A DNA stretch of 64,000 nucleotides from CBFHSF01 sp965658445 (GTDB taxonomy: Bacteria > Bacteroidota > Bacteroidia > Flavobacteriales > Schleiferiaceae): assembly GCA_965658445.1 (NCBI GenBank), contig CBFHSF010000009.1, positions 40,953-104,952 on the forward strand, read 5' to 3'. A program made the translations under genes and the position numbers. Under the pieces are notes generated by a model, which had not been told where the DNA came from, did not search any database, and saw only the letters and a program-made list of their open reading frames with translations. Of this stretch, positions 1-8,772 are shown one piece after another. How positions within the stretch are numbered: the stretch's first letter is position 1; every line of letters begins with the position of its first letter.

Positions 1-17
1 CCTAAGAACCGGAAATC

Positions 18-800
18 ATGAAGTGGATAGACACCCATACTCATTTGTACTTGTCTCAGTTTGATGAGGACAAAAAGGAAGTTTTTGATAGGCTCAAGGC
101 CGAAGGCATAGAAAAGGTTTTCCTTCCCAATATTGAGTTGGAGACCTTGGATTCGATGAATCAACTCACGGTGGATTTCCCAGGTGTTGCCTATGCCATG
201 GTGGGATTACACCCCTGTTCCGTAAAACCCGATTCCATAGACAAAGAAATGGAAGGGCTTCGCGCCGAGTTGGAAGCGCGCCCCGATCACTACGTGGCCA
301 TTGGCGAAATCGGTATTGATCTGTATTGGGACAAGTCCACTTTAGACCTTCAAGTCAAGGCCTTTGAAGAACAAATCCACTGGGCCAAGGAATTCAAAAA
401 GCCCATCGTGATTCACTGTAGAGAGTCTTTCGACGAAATATTTGAAGTGTTGGACAGAGAAGCTGGAGAAGATCTCACCGGTATTTTCCACTGCTTCACA
501 GGAAACCACGAACAAGCGCAAAGAGTCATTGGCTACGGATTGCACCTCGGAATTGGGGGAGTGGCCACTTTCAAGAATGGAGGTTTGGACAAATCACTTG
601 AGGGGATTGATATTAAACACATGGTGTTGGAGACCGACAGTCCTTACCTCGCACCGGTTCCATTTCGCGGAAAGCGCAACGAGTCCTCTTATATACCCTA
701 CGTGGGAAGTAAATTGTCTGCTATTTCCGGACAGCCCATAGAAGAGGTTGCGAGAGTGACCACTCAAAATGCATATTCTATCTTTGGGATTGCTGAGTAA
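18..800 (+). CDS. tatD: TatD family metal-dependent hydrolase (DNase)
   Basis: Cytosolic TIM-barrel hydrolase of the TatD family (metal-dependent DNase/exonuclease, amidohydrolase superfamily). The 260-residue length is normal for the family. Metal-binding motifs are visible: DTHTH at residues 5-9, a GEIGID strand in the first half, HCRES near 133, and ETDSPYL near the end supplying the catalytic Asp. The ATG at 18 is preceded by an A-rich stretch and the protein begins directly with the first metal motif, so the start is secure. It is followed at 68 bp by ansA on the same strand. The exact nucleic-acid substrate cannot be told from sequence. Confidence 0.93.
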   Translation: MKWIDTHTHLYLSQFDEDKKEVFDRLKAEGIEKVFLPNIELETLDSMNQLTVDFPGVAYAMVGLHPCSVKPDSIDKEMEGLRAELEARPDHYVAIGEIGIDLYWDKSTLDLQVKAFEEQIHWAKEFKKPIVIHCRESFDEIFEVLDREAGEDLTGIFHCFTGNHEQAQRVIGYGLHLGIGGVATFKNGGLDKSLEGIDIKHMVLETDSPYLAPVPFRGKRNESSYIPYVGSKLSAISGQPIEEVARVTTQNAYSIFGIAE

Positions 801-867
801 GTTCAATACATAAGACTACACATTATGAATGTAGCCCAATCAATGTGGCCAATCTGAAACCCTAGAC

Positions 868-1890
868 ATGCAAAAGCGAATCGTACTTATATACACAGGA
901 GGAACCATCGGAATGGTCCAGGACGAAAAGACCGGATCCTTAGTCCCATTTAACTTTAACCACTTACTAACCAAAATCCCGGAGTTGCAAACACTGGATA
1001 TTGAGTTTGTAGTTAGAGATTTCGAAAAACCCATTGATTCCTCAAATATGAACGTGGAGCATTGGCAGGAAATCATCGACATCATTGAAGAGGAATACGC
1101 TTCCGCCGATGGTTTTGTGGTGCTTCATGGCTCGGACACCATGGCCTACACGGCCTCTGCCTTGAGCTTTGCCTTTGAAAATTTGAAAAAGCCCATCGTG
1201 CTGACGGGATCTCAATTGCCCATTGGGATTTTGAGGAGTGACGCTCGTGAGAATTTGATCACCTCATTAGAAATTGCCAGCGCCACCGATGAGGACGGAG
1301 TCCCTAGAGTTCAGGAAGTCTGCGTCTATTTTGAGTACAACCTGTACCGCGGCAATAGAATCTACAAGCACAGCTCTGAAGATTTTGATGCCTTTCAATC
1401 TCCCAATTATCCCTTGCTTGGACAAGCCGGAGTCAACTTGACCTTTAACGACAGATACATAGACCGCAGTGGAGGGCATAACCTCACAGCCCATCGCAAT
1501 TTTGATTCTAAGGTTTCTGTGTTGAGGTTGTTTCCAGGAATGACTCCAGAGTACATTTCCTATGCATTGGCCAATCCAGAAATGAAAGCATTGATTCTCC
1601 TTACCTACGGATCGGGAAATGCTCCTATGGATTCTCATCTCAACCAATGCCTCCAAGAAGTCATCAAAAAAGGTGTTCACGTAGTCAATGTAACCCAATG
1701 TTTGAGCGGAGGAGTGTCACAAAAGAAATACGAAGCAGGCGAACACCTTGAAAAACTAGGAGTTATGTCTGGCGGAGACATGACTTTTGAAGCGGCCATG
1801 ACCAAAATGATGCATCTTTTGGCCTACTCAGAGGATGGTCCAACGTTAAGAAAACGTTACCAAACAGACCTAAGAGGGGAGTTGAGCTAA
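868..1890 (+). CDS. ansA: Type I (cytosolic) L-asparaginase
   Basis: Hydrolyses L-asparagine to aspartate and ammonia. The 340 residues match type I asparaginases. Both catalytic Thr motifs are present: YTGGTIG at residues 9-15 and HGSDTMAYTASAL near 90, followed by LTGSQLPIG. There is no signal peptide, which points to the cytoplasmic enzyme rather than the periplasmic type II. It lies 67 bp after tatD with no terminator between, so the two may be co-transcribed. The C-terminal domain, with its allosteric asparagine site in the E. coli homologue, appears complete. Confidence 0.93.
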   Translation: MQKRIVLIYTGGTIGMVQDEKTGSLVPFNFNHLLTKIPELQTLDIEFVVRDFEKPIDSSNMNVEHWQEIIDIIEEEYASADGFVVLHGSDTMAYTASALSFAFENLKKPIVLTGSQLPIGILRSDARENLITSLEIASATDEDGVPRVQEVCVYFEYNLYRGNRIYKHSSEDFDAFQSPNYPLLGQAGVNLTFNDRYIDRSGGHNLTAHRNFDSKVSVLRLFPGMTPEYISYALANPEMKALILLTYGSGNAPMDSHLNQCLQEVIKKGVHVVNVTQCLSGGVSQKKYEAGEHLEKLGVMSGGDMTFEAAMTKMMHLLAYSEDGPTLRKRYQTDLRGELS

Positions 1891-2070
1891 TTGTGGCATC
1901 GCTTTTGTTTTGCTTGCCTTTTGTTTATCAAGGGTTTATGTGACCCCGATTTTAAGAGAAAATAAAATCAAAAATGCCTAGAGAAATCGCGTGTTACCAA
2001 CAAATATTTTTTTGTAATTTGGCAGCCTATACGCTATGCGTCTAGGCGAGTTACTCTCGCCAAAAAATTA

Positions 2071-2157
2071 GGAGAGGTGCATGAGTGGCTGAAATGGCAC
2101 GCCTGGAAAGCGTGTGTGCGGGTGACCGTACCGAGGGTTCGAATCCCTCTCTCTCCG
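2071..2157 (+). tRNA. tRNA-Ser (anticodon GGA)
   Basis: An 87-nt cloverleaf. The acceptor stem GGAGAGG pairs with TCTCTCC, with one G-U pair at position 7-66, and the discriminator base is G. The anticodon stem CACGC/GCGTG encloses the loop CTGGAAA, giving anticodon GGA (codons UCC/UCU). A long variable arm follows, as expected for a class II tRNA, then a T arm GAGGG-TTCGAAT-CCCTC. CCA is not encoded. A TAATTTG box about 55 bp upstream (near 2015) could be part of its promoter. Confidence 0.96.
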
Positions 2158-2212
2158 CGGTATTTAAATAAGAGTGTTAATTAATCAGAGATAAAAACAA
2201 ACACGTTACACC

Positions 2213-3064
2213 ATGAAAAAGGTACTTTCGTTAATGCTTATTACAGGCATGATCACTTTTGGCGGAGCCAATTTGTACGCTCAGGAAGAAACAACTACTG
2301 AGACCACTGAGGCAGCTGCTGATTCAACCATGGACGAAACCATGGATTCAACTGCAACTGAAGAAGCTCCAGCTGAAGCTCCTGCAGAAACAGAAACTGC
2401 AACCGCAACTGAGGAAGAAGTAGATACTCCATTTACTCAAGTCCTTAAAGAGAAGTTCATCGAAGGGGGTGCCTCATTTATGGGTATCGTACTTATCGTT
2501 TTGATTCTTGGTTTGGCGATCGCTATTGAGCGTATCCTTTACCTTACTTTCTCTATCAGCAACAATGACAAACTACTTAAGAAAGTAGAAGATGCATTGG
2601 CTAATGGAGGTATCGAAGCAGCTAAAGAAGCTTGTCGTACAGAAAGAGGTCCAACAGCCTCTATCTTCTACGAAGGTTTGGATCACTACGACGAAGGAAT
2701 CGAAATGGTAGACAAGTCTATCATCGCTTCAGGTTCTGTTGAGAACGGAAAACTAGAAAAAGGAGTTTCTTGGTTGTCTCTATTTATCGCCTTGGCACCT
2801 ATGCTTGGTTTCATGGGAACGGTAATTGGTATGATCGACGCGTTTGACGCGATTGAGGCAGCGGGAGATATTTCTCCATCATTGGTAGCAGGGGGTATTA
2901 AAGTGGCCCTTTTGACTACAGTATTTGGTTTGATCACTGCGATCATCCTTCAAATTTTCTACAACCTTATCATTGCTATGATTGATAGCATCGTGATCAA
3001 GATGGAAGACGCTTCTATCTCTTTCATGGACTTGGTAGTAGCTTTCAACAAAAAGAATAAGTAA
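2213..3064 (+). CDS. exbB: ExbB/TolQ/MotA-family proton channel protein
   Basis: Inner-membrane proton channel subunit that, with ExbD, energises TonB. The 283 residues comprise a cleavable-looking signal (residues 1-23, ending LYAQ), a long acidic low-complexity Thr/Glu/Ala segment (about 24-75), a first TM helix near 92-115, a cytosolic loop with GPTASIFYEGL, and two further TM helices with the family motif GLIT and a conserved LAPMLGFMGTVIGM stretch. The acidic periplasmic extension is common in Bacteroidota homologues. It is first in a four-gene operon with a small membrane protein and two ExbD genes, and a stem-loop follows it in the 60-bp spacer. Confidence 0.93.
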   Translation: MKKVLSLMLITGMITFGGANLYAQEETTTETTEAAADSTMDETMDSTATEEAPAEAPAETETATATEEEVDTPFTQVLKEKFIEGGASFMGIVLIVLILGLAIAIERILYLTFSISNNDKLLKKVEDALANGGIEAAKEACRTERGPTASIFYEGLDHYDEGIEMVDKSIIASGSVENGKLEKGVSWLSLFIALAPMLGFMGTVIGMIDAFDAIEAAGDISPSLVAGGIKVALLTTVFGLITAIILQIFYNLIIAMIDSIVIKMEDASISFMDLVVAFNKKNK

Positions 3065-3080
3065 TCATCACGTTAGGGCA

Positions 3081-3103
3081 GGCGTGGCTATGCCATTGTC
3101 GCC
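3081..3103 (+). other. Stem-loop in exbB-to-X intergenic spacer
   Basis: GGCG (3081-3084) pairs with CGCC (3100-3103) and TGGC (3085-3088) with GCCA (3092-3095), with a TAT loop and a 4-nt bulge. There is no T-run after it, so it is not a classical terminator. Position inside an operon suggests an mRNA processing or stability element, which is inference only. Confidence 0.35.
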
Positions 3104-3124
3104 CCGCGTTAACCTTTCATAATT

Positions 3125-3535
3125 ATGAATCAAGAAGTTGTAAATAAAGTCTTCCAAGGGTTGCGCATAGCAATTATTATTGTTGGCGTGATTATGCTCG
3201 TTAGGTTGTCCTTTAGCGAAGAGTCTGCAGGTTCATTCGTAATGTTTGGAGGCTTCCTTACCATTGCAACTGCCATTTTGGGCGGATTGAGTGCAGTAGC
3301 TTCCATCGTGATTAACCCAGCAGGTCTTAAAAATGCCTTGATTGGTATTGGTGCCCTTTTGGTAATCATCGGAATTTCCTACGGAATGGCAGACGGATCA
3401 GACTACGCTATGTACAAGGACGTAGATGAGGCCACTTCAAAGAACGTAAGTTTGGCTCTCAACATGTTCTACATCACAGGTCTTTTGGCCTTGTTGAGTA
3501 TCGTTTATTCTGTAGTCGCTAGAATCTTTAAGTAA
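3125..3535 (+). CDS. Small integral membrane protein of the exb operon, function unknown
   Basis: 136 residues that are almost entirely hydrophobic, with about four predicted TM helices (roughly residues 12-30, 38-62, 70-90 and 110-132). No enzyme motif is visible. It sits between exbB and exbD, with 60 bp upstream and 5 bp before the next start. A protein of this kind in this position is common in Bacteroidota exb operons, so an accessory role in the ExbBD motor is plausible but unproven. Confidence 0.8.
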   Translation: MNQEVVNKVFQGLRIAIIIVGVIMLVRLSFSEESAGSFVMFGGFLTIATAILGGLSAVASIVINPAGLKNALIGIGALLVIIGISYGMADGSDYAMYKDVDEATSKNVSLALNMFYITGLLALLSIVYSVVARIFK

Positions 3536-3540
3536 ATAAC

Positions 3541-4110
3541 ATGGCAAGAAATAAAAGGGCAATACCGGAGATTAATGCAGGGTCTATGGCAGACATTGCC
3601 TTCTTGCTATTGATCTTCTTCCTTGTAACCACAACAATGGATGTGGACAAGGGTATTAACAGAAAGCTCCCACCTTGGGATGAAGAGGAGATTGTTGATC
3701 CTCCAAAACTCAAGCAGAAAAACATCTTTACCGTATTGGTAAACTCCAACGATCAATTGTTGGTAGAAGATGAGTACTTGAGCTTGGATCAGTTGAGAAG
3801 AAAGGCCAAAGAGTTTATCGATAACAACGGCGATGGATCATGTGAGTACTGTAGAGGTCTCCGCAATCCTGAGTCTTCGGTAAACCCTGGAAAAGCGATT
3901 ATCTCACTTCAGAACGATAGAGGTACGTCTTACGACATGTACATCCGCGTTCAGAACGAGTTGGTTGCTGCTTACACAGAACTGAGAAATGAACTTGCCA
4001 ATCGTTTGTATGGCAAGGACTTTGATGACTGTGGTGCAGATGCTCAGAAGTTCATCAAAGAAGTTTATCCACAGTTCCTCTCTGAGGCAGAACCTCTAAA
4101 CCTAGGTTAA
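3541..4110 (+). CDS. exbD: ExbD/TolR-family biopolymer transport protein (first copy)
   Basis: Proton-channel partner of ExbB. The 189 residues hold a short cytosolic N-terminus, one TM helix starting near residue 14 (MADIAFLLLIFFLVTT, with the essential TM Asp at 18), then a periplasmic domain. An unusual insert near residues 100-115 contains CEYC, and another Cys follows near the C-terminus. It begins 5 bp after the upstream gene and ends 2 bp before a second exbD. Two adjacent, non-identical ExbD proteins are typical of Bacteroidota and may form a hetero-assembly. Confidence 0.93.
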   Translation: MARNKRAIPEINAGSMADIAFLLLIFFLVTTTMDVDKGINRKLPPWDEEEIVDPPKLKQKNIFTVLVNSNDQLLVEDEYLSLDQLRRKAKEFIDNNGDGSCEYCRGLRNPESSVNPGKAIISLQNDRGTSYDMYIRVQNELVAAYTELRNELANRLYGKDFDDCGADAQKFIKEVYPQFLSEAEPLNLG

Positions 4111-4112
4111 TT

Positions 4113-4604
4113 ATGGGACACTTAGTTAAAAAGAAAAAGAAGGAGTTACCTCCCGTTTCTACGGCTTCATTGCCTGATATTGTATTTATGCTTTTGTTCT
4201 TCTTCATGGTAACCACGGTTATGAGAGAAGTTGACCTCAAAGTAATGAATACAAAGCCTAGAGCAACGGAGATTCAGAAACTAGAGAGAAAGTCATTGGT
4301 GACTTACCTCTACGTAGGAGCTCCCAAAGCAAAATACCAAGCAATTGTTGGTACGGAGCCAAGAGTACAGCTCAACGACAAATTCGCCAATATCTCTGAT
4401 GTAGGTCCATTCGTTATTGAAGAGCGCGAAGCCATTAACGAGGCAGAGCGTCCCTTGATGACCGTATCTATTAAGGCGGACAAGAAAGTGAAGATGGGTA
4501 TTATTACAGACATCAAGCAAGAGTTGAGAAAGGCTCAAGCCCTGAAGATTAACTATTCTTCTACACCTGCAGCTACTGCAGATGATATTTACAGAGACTA
4601 TTAA
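4113..4604 (+). CDS. exbD: ExbD/TolR-family biopolymer transport protein (second copy)
   Basis: Second ExbD-type subunit (163 residues), shorter than the first and lacking the Cys-containing insert. It has a Lys-rich cytosolic N-terminus (LVKKKKKELPP), then one TM helix with PDIVFMLLFFFMVTT (essential Asp near 22), then a periplasmic domain ending in a positively charged segment and YRDY. It starts 2 bp after the first exbD and is the last gene of the operon, followed by a strong intrinsic terminator. Confidence 0.93.
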   Translation: MGHLVKKKKKELPPVSTASLPDIVFMLLFFFMVTTVMREVDLKVMNTKPRATEIQKLERKSLVTYLYVGAPKAKYQAIVGTEPRVQLNDKFANISDVGPFVIEEREAINEAERPLMTVSIKADKKVKMGIITDIKQELRKAQALKINYSSTPAATADDIYRDY

Positions 4605-4623
4605 TCTCAATAGCTCGTATCCT

Positions 4624-4659
4624 AAAAAAAAAGCCTCGCGAATTCGTGGGGCTTTTTTT
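4624..4659 (+). terminator. Intrinsic terminator after the exb operon
   Basis: An A-run plus GCC arm near 4632 pairs with GGC plus a run of seven T ending at 4659, around a mismatched CG-rich stem and an AATT loop. It lies 20 bp after the second exbD stop. Confidence 0.85.
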
Positions 4660-4696
4660 GTGCACTTTACTATCTTTATAGAGAATAGCCAATACT

Positions 4697-5773
4697 ATGA
4701 TCACTAGACTAACCAAGATTGGGGTTTTGTTTGCCCTGCTCTTTTGCAGTTCGGTACCCATGAGTGCCCAGGAAGACACAGAAGCCCCAGAGGATAGCTC
4801 TAAAGAGGACAATTTTGATTTTGTCCCCGTACCCTACATAAGTTATAACCGCTCGGTAGGAGCCATGTTAGGCGCCCTACCCATGGCCATGTACAAGATC
4901 AATCCAGAGGATACCATTTCTCCGAGTTCCATAACGGGTCTATTGGGTCTTTATACCACCAACGACACCTGGTTGGTCATGACCTTTTCTAAACTCTATT
5001 TTTTAGAAGACCGATGGCGAGTGGTTTTTGCCGCGGCAACCGGAACCTTTAATTTCCAATTTTTTGTTGCCGACCCCATCAATCAGCACATTGACTACGG
5101 AACGGATATGGTTTTTGCCAAGATTGAAGTACAAAGGCGCGTGGTGGAAGACCTCTACTTTGGTTTTAACTACACCTACAGTGAATTTGTCAATCAATTT
5201 GAAATAGCGCCTGGTTTTGATACCACCACTACCTTACAAGGAGTGGGAGCCATCCTGACCTATGACATTAGAGATAACGTTTACTACCCAGAGACAGGGT
5301 ATTTGGCCAACTTGAGGTATGACACCTATCCAAAGGCTTTTGACAACCTACAGACCAGTCAAAAAATCACCATTGACTATCAGCAATTCTGGAGTCAAGG
5401 GGAGAAAAATGTTATAGCCGCTAGAGCCTTTGGTGGATTTGGGATAGGAGATATATCTTTTAACCAGCAGTTCATTGTTGGGAATATTGACCTGAGAGGA
5501 TACACTCAAGGGACCTATCGAGGAGACCAGATGATGGCCGTGCAAGGAGAATACAGATGGAATTTCTACAACAAGATGTCCGCCGTAGGTTTTGGTGGTG
5601 TTGCTTCGGTATTTAACAGTATTAACTCCGAATTTGACGGAAGACTCTTGCCTGCCGTAGGAGTGGGTTTTCGCTACGTGGTGTTTGAAGAAAACCACAT
5701 GAACGTCGGGTTGGACGCAGCCGTTGGCGATGGAGACTGGGGGATTTACTTCCGAATTGGCGAGGCGTTTTAA
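4697..5773 (+). CDS. BamA/TamA-type outer-membrane beta-barrel protein
   Basis: Outer-membrane protein resembling the C-terminal barrel of Omp85 (surface antigen) proteins, without visible POTRA domains. The 358 residues start with a signal peptide (1-24, ending MSAQ), then an acidic spacer, then repeated amphipathic strands with many aromatic residues. NIDLRGYTQGTYRG near residue 270 resembles the conserved (V/I)RG(Y/F) motif of Omp85 barrels. It is a single gene flanked by terminators. Substrate or role is unknown. A stand-alone barrel of this class may have a transport or lipid-related role, but that is inference. Confidence 0.8.
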   Translation: MITRLTKIGVLFALLFCSSVPMSAQEDTEAPEDSSKEDNFDFVPVPYISYNRSVGAMLGALPMAMYKINPEDTISPSSITGLLGLYTTNDTWLVMTFSKLYFLEDRWRVVFAAATGTFNFQFFVADPINQHIDYGTDMVFAKIEVQRRVVEDLYFGFNYTYSEFVNQFEIAPGFDTTTTLQGVGAILTYDIRDNVYYPETGYLANLRYDTYPKAFDNLQTSQKITIDYQQFWSQGEKNVIAARAFGGFGIGDISFNQQFIVGNIDLRGYTQGTYRGDQMMAVQGEYRWNFYNKMSAVGFGGVASVFNSINSEFDGRLLPAVGVGFRYVVFEENHMNVGLDAAVGDGDWGIYFRIGEAF

Positions 5774-5790
5774 ACGCAACCATCATAAAA

Positions 5791-5823
5791 ACAAAACCCC
5801 ACGCAAAGCGCAGGGTTTTTTCT
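5791..5823 (+). terminator. Intrinsic terminator after the barrel gene, possibly bidirectional
   Basis: AAAACCC and GGGTTTTTT arms surround a CACGCAAAGCGCA core containing a smaller GC pairing. It lies 18 bp after the barrel stop and 29 bp before the convergent protease stop, so it could serve both strands. Confidence 0.75.
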
Positions 5824-5851
5824 GTTGTCTATGTTGTATTGGATTGTTCGT

Positions 5852-7966
5852 TTACTGAACCATCACCTTTAGCGTCCGACTTCCGAATTTGCTTTGCAAC
5901 TGTACAAAGTACATTCCTGTAGGCAATGAGCTTACATCAACGGTTTCCAATTGACGTCCTGCGGCAATGTCGTATGTGGTTGAAGATAGAACGCGACCAC
6001 TCAAGTCAGTAATCTGAGCCGATACCTCTGAACCACTCTCTAGATCAAAGTCTAACGTAAAGTAGTCCATGGCAGGGTTGGGGTAGAGGGCTACTCTTCC
6101 CGTCTCATCTGTCCACTCTTCCACTCCGATGGTTACATTGAGGTTGATGTCATCAATGTACACGTTGTTACCTCCTTTGGGGTTGTATACAAACTTGATC
6201 AATACTTCGTCCGTTTGGCCAATAAATGCATTCAAGCTGGCTGTCGTGGTTTTCCACTGACCGGTTCCGTTGGGAACAAAGGGAGAGTTTGCTTGATCTG
6301 GAGCCGTTGTAAATACAAAGGAAGAAAGGGTCTTGATCAAAGTCCATGTTTCTCCACAGTCTCCTGAGGCAAAGACCGTCATGTTGTCTCCGTTGGAAGC
6401 TTGTCTCTTTGCAAAAGCGTAAGCAAATGAGAGAGTGGCGTCCGCAGCAAACTTGATTTCTATTGGATCCGACATGAGTTCATCAATTCCAAACTCATCG
6501 TCTTCGTTGTCAAAGTTGAACATTCTAACCGAGCGGTTTCCGCTGTGGGCGGCCGCATTGGTGGTTTCCCAAGAAACGCCATCGCCATCATCAAAAACGG
6601 CCCAATTACTCCCGGGAACGTTATTGGTCTCAAAACCTTCTGTAAAGCTCAAGATATGGTTGGCGGGAGAAGGGTATACTTGAATGTAGCTCGTCTTGTT
6701 CTCTGTGGCGTTTCCTTGTGCATTGGTAATGGTCAATTCTACAGAGTAGATTCCAGGTGTACTGTAAGTAACCGATGGGTTTTGTGCATTGGATGTAGCA
6801 GGTGATCCACCGGCAAAGGTCCAAGAGTAGGTTGCATTGGTTTGCTCACCGTAGTTGGCGCGGTTGTCAAAGTTTACGGTTTCACCTACACATACGTATC
6901 TCTTGTCTGCAGAGAAGTCAGAATTGGGAGTACAGTCCGCAGTGTTCCCAGAAACTCCTGTAGCCATTAGGTTTGCAGAAGTGGTCAATGAACCGCGAAG
7001 TGCACTTACACCCAAAACGGCCTTGGCTCTCACTTTTTGTCCTTCGGTAAAGGCGTTCTGGCAATCCTCATCAGAGTAATCCATAAAGTTCTCAATCATG
7101 TCTGGCAAATTGGGGTTGTCATTGCTACATGAGTTCTGAGAGAAGTTACAACCTGAAGAAGATCCCGCAACAGGAGGTGTGTCATTTACCAAGTCACCTT
7201 GGAAACAACCTCCTTGAAAGGGGTGGAATAAGTTTACGTAGTGACCTACTTCATGAGTAAGGGTTCTTCCCTCGGATTGAGGAACGGCAGTTCCAATATT
7301 TCCCATTCTGTCGTGACGCATTACAATACCGTCATCCGTTCCCGGTTGTCCAACGTAAGGGAAGGAAGAATATCCCAAGATGATGGATCCCGGAGGTGCA
7401 TTTCTGTCGATAAAGCGAACCGTCCAGATATTGAGGTACATGTTGTTGTCCCAGTTGATCACTGACTTGACATTGTTATTTCCGGCCAAAGCCAATGGAG
7501 TCTGTGTACGCGTAATTCCATTGGTACAGTTTCCGTTGGGATCCTTTTTCGCCAAAACAAACTCCACTTCCATATCTGCATTGATGTTTCCAAAAACGCT
7601 GGAGCGGAAAGAACTTGCATCAGAGTTTAATCTTCTGAAGTCCTCGTTAAGGATGTCAATGGCATTGTGGATTTGCTCGTCAGAGATGTTGTCGTAATCG
7701 TTGTAGTACATTACGTGAACAACCACGGGAATGGTGTGAACTACTGCTTCGGGGTCAAAATCTTCGCTGTTGATGTGAGCTTGGATCAGCGCTTCCGTTT
7801 GTTCGCGGAGTGCCGCTTTTTCGGGATGCTCAATTAAAGACTCTTCGTAGTGCTCGTCTGTGTGACATTTGATTATGTTTGTCGCACTGTTTGCAGACTG
7901 AGCCCATGTGGTGGTGGTAAGGAGAATTCCGAGTAGAATTCCACCCCATTTGAGTGTATTTATCAT
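5852..7966 (-). CDS. Secreted M43 (pappalysin-like) metalloprotease with PKD and T9SS sorting domains
   Basis: Zinc endopeptidase exported by the T9SS. The 704 residues comprise a signal peptide (about 1-22), an M43 catalytic domain with HEVGHYVNLFH near residue 240 (HExxHxxxxxH zinc motif) and a later MDYSD Met-turn region, a PKD domain (around 360-430, YSWTFAGGSPATS), a lectin-like/choice-of-anchor region (about 440-610) with YIDDINL, and a C-terminal T9SS type A domain (YPNPAMDYFTLDF to the end). It is a single-gene unit, with its own promoter-like boxes upstream on the minus strand. Role: extracellular protein degradation. The peptide specificity is not predictable. Confidence 0.93.
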   Translation of the reverse strand: MINTLKWGGILLGILLTTTTWAQSANSATNIIKCHTDEHYEESLIEHPEKAALREQTEALIQAHINSEDFDPEAVVHTIPVVVHVMYYNDYDNISDEQIHNAIDILNEDFRRLNSDASSFRSSVFGNINADMEVEFVLAKKDPNGNCTNGITRTQTPLALAGNNNVKSVINWDNNMYLNIWTVRFIDRNAPPGSIILGYSSFPYVGQPGTDDGIVMRHDRMGNIGTAVPQSEGRTLTHEVGHYVNLFHPFQGGCFQGDLVNDTPPVAGSSSGCNFSQNSCSNDNPNLPDMIENFMDYSDEDCQNAFTEGQKVRAKAVLGVSALRGSLTTSANLMATGVSGNTADCTPNSDFSADKRYVCVGETVNFDNRANYGEQTNATYSWTFAGGSPATSNAQNPSVTYSTPGIYSVELTITNAQGNATENKTSYIQVYPSPANHILSFTEGFETNNVPGSNWAVFDDGDGVSWETTNAAAHSGNRSVRMFNFDNEDDEFGIDELMSDPIEIKFAADATLSFAYAFAKRQASNGDNMTVFASGDCGETWTLIKTLSSFVFTTAPDQANSPFVPNGTGQWKTTTASLNAFIGQTDEVLIKFVYNPKGGNNVYIDDINLNVTIGVEEWTDETGRVALYPNPAMDYFTLDFDLESGSEVSAQITDLSGRVLSSTTYDIAAGRQLETVDVSSLPTGMYFVQLQSKFGSRTLKVMVQ

Positions 7967-8023
7967 GTTTCTAGTATTCGTGAAAGGGGCGTAAACCCTA
8001 GCGATTCCTGACTTTCAAGGGAG

Positions 8024-8053
8024 CTAAGATACAAAAAGCCAAGGGGTTTTCAA
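8024..8053 (-). promoter_or_regulatory. Candidate promoter of the M43 protease gene
   Basis: Read on the minus strand: TTG (complement of 8051-8053), a 19-nt spacer, then TATCTTAG (8024-8031), one mismatch from the Bacteroidota -7 consensus TANNTTTG. It lies 57 bp before the ATG at 7966. Confidence 0.5.
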
Positions 8054-8071
8054 CATTTTATAGTTTGTAAA

Positions 8072-8104
8072 TTTGTGTATTACCGATTTTTCATTGTAAA
8101 TTTG
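8072..8104 (+). promoter_or_regulatory. Strong Bacteroidota-type promoter for rplM-rpsI
   Basis: TTTG (8072-8075), a 21-nt spacer and a perfect -7 box TAAATTTG (8097-8104). It is divergent from, and just behind, the protease promoter. Transcription would start near 8111, leaving a leader of about 200 nt before rplM, partly hidden by the N gap. Confidence 0.65.
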
Positions 8105-8105
8105 C

Positions 8106-8314
8106 AGCCCCATTTTTAGGGGGAATTGGACGATGTTCAAAGCTTGATTCACAATTGAATNNNNNNNNNNNNNNNNNNNNNNNNNNNNNNNNNNNNNNNN
8201 NNNNNNNNNNNNNNNNNNNNNNNNNNNNNNNNNNNNNNNNNNNNNNNNNNNNNNNNNNNTGGATTTTGAGCGGAGTTTGGTTTTTTTATGAAACAAACTA
8301 AAGCGAGAATAGTT
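8106..8314 (+). promoter_or_regulatory. Long 5' leader of rplM, interrupted by assembly gap
   Basis: From the predicted transcription start to the preferred GTG start is about 200 nt. A CCCC/GGGG stem-loop lies near its 5' end (around 8108-8123), then 99 N, then a T-rich stretch and an A-rich ribosome-binding region. Length and position suit an autoregulatory ribosomal-protein leader, but most of the sequence is missing. Confidence 0.35.
8161..8259. other. Assembly gap (99 N)
   Basis: A run of exactly 99 N between the protease and rplM. The true length is unknown, because the same number recurs at the other gap in this window. Confidence 0.99.
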
Positions 8315-8770
8315 GTGGATACACTAAGTTACAAAACGGCTTCTTTGAACAAGACTACTGTAGACAAGCAGTGGGTTGTTATTGATGCTGAAGGTCAGGC
8401 GTTGGGTCGTTTGGCTTCTAATGTAGCCAAGCTCATTAGAGGAAAACACAAGCCCGGTTACACGCCTCACGTTGATTGCGGTGACAACGTAATTGTGATC
8501 AACGCGGAAAAGGTTAGCCTTTCTGGAAAGAAATGGCAAGACAAAAACTACATCTGGTACACGGGGTACCCAGGTGGACAGCGTACAGCTACCCCAGAGG
8601 AAGTTAAGGCTAAGTTCCCTAACAGAATCGTAGAGACGGCTGTAAAAGGAATGCTTCCCAAGAACAAATTGGGACGTGCTCTATTTAAAAATTTACATGT
8701 ATTTGAAGGTCCTGAGCACAATCACGAAGCTCAGAAGCCTACAGTACTTAAACTTAACGAGATCAAATAA
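8315..8770 (+). CDS. rplM: Ribosomal protein L13 (uL13)
   Basis: Large-subunit assembly protein. A reading frame opens at ATG 8288, but the GTG at 8315 gives a protein starting MDTLSYKT, the usual start of Bacteroidota L13, with 151 residues (family length about 150). The 27 bases before it are A-rich, as in a Bacteroidota translation initiation region. Family motifs include WVVIDAEGQALGRLAS, GKHKPGYTPH and GMLPKNKLGR. It is followed by rpsI after 2 bp. If the upstream ATG were used the protein would carry nine extra residues. Confidence 0.93.
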   Translation: MDTLSYKTASLNKTTVDKQWVVIDAEGQALGRLASNVAKLIRGKHKPGYTPHVDCGDNVIVINAEKVSLSGKKWQDKNYIWYTGYPGGQRTATPEEVKAKFPNRIVETAVKGMLPKNKLGRALFKNLHVFEGPEHNHEAQKPTVLKLNEIK

Positions 8771-8772
8771 TT

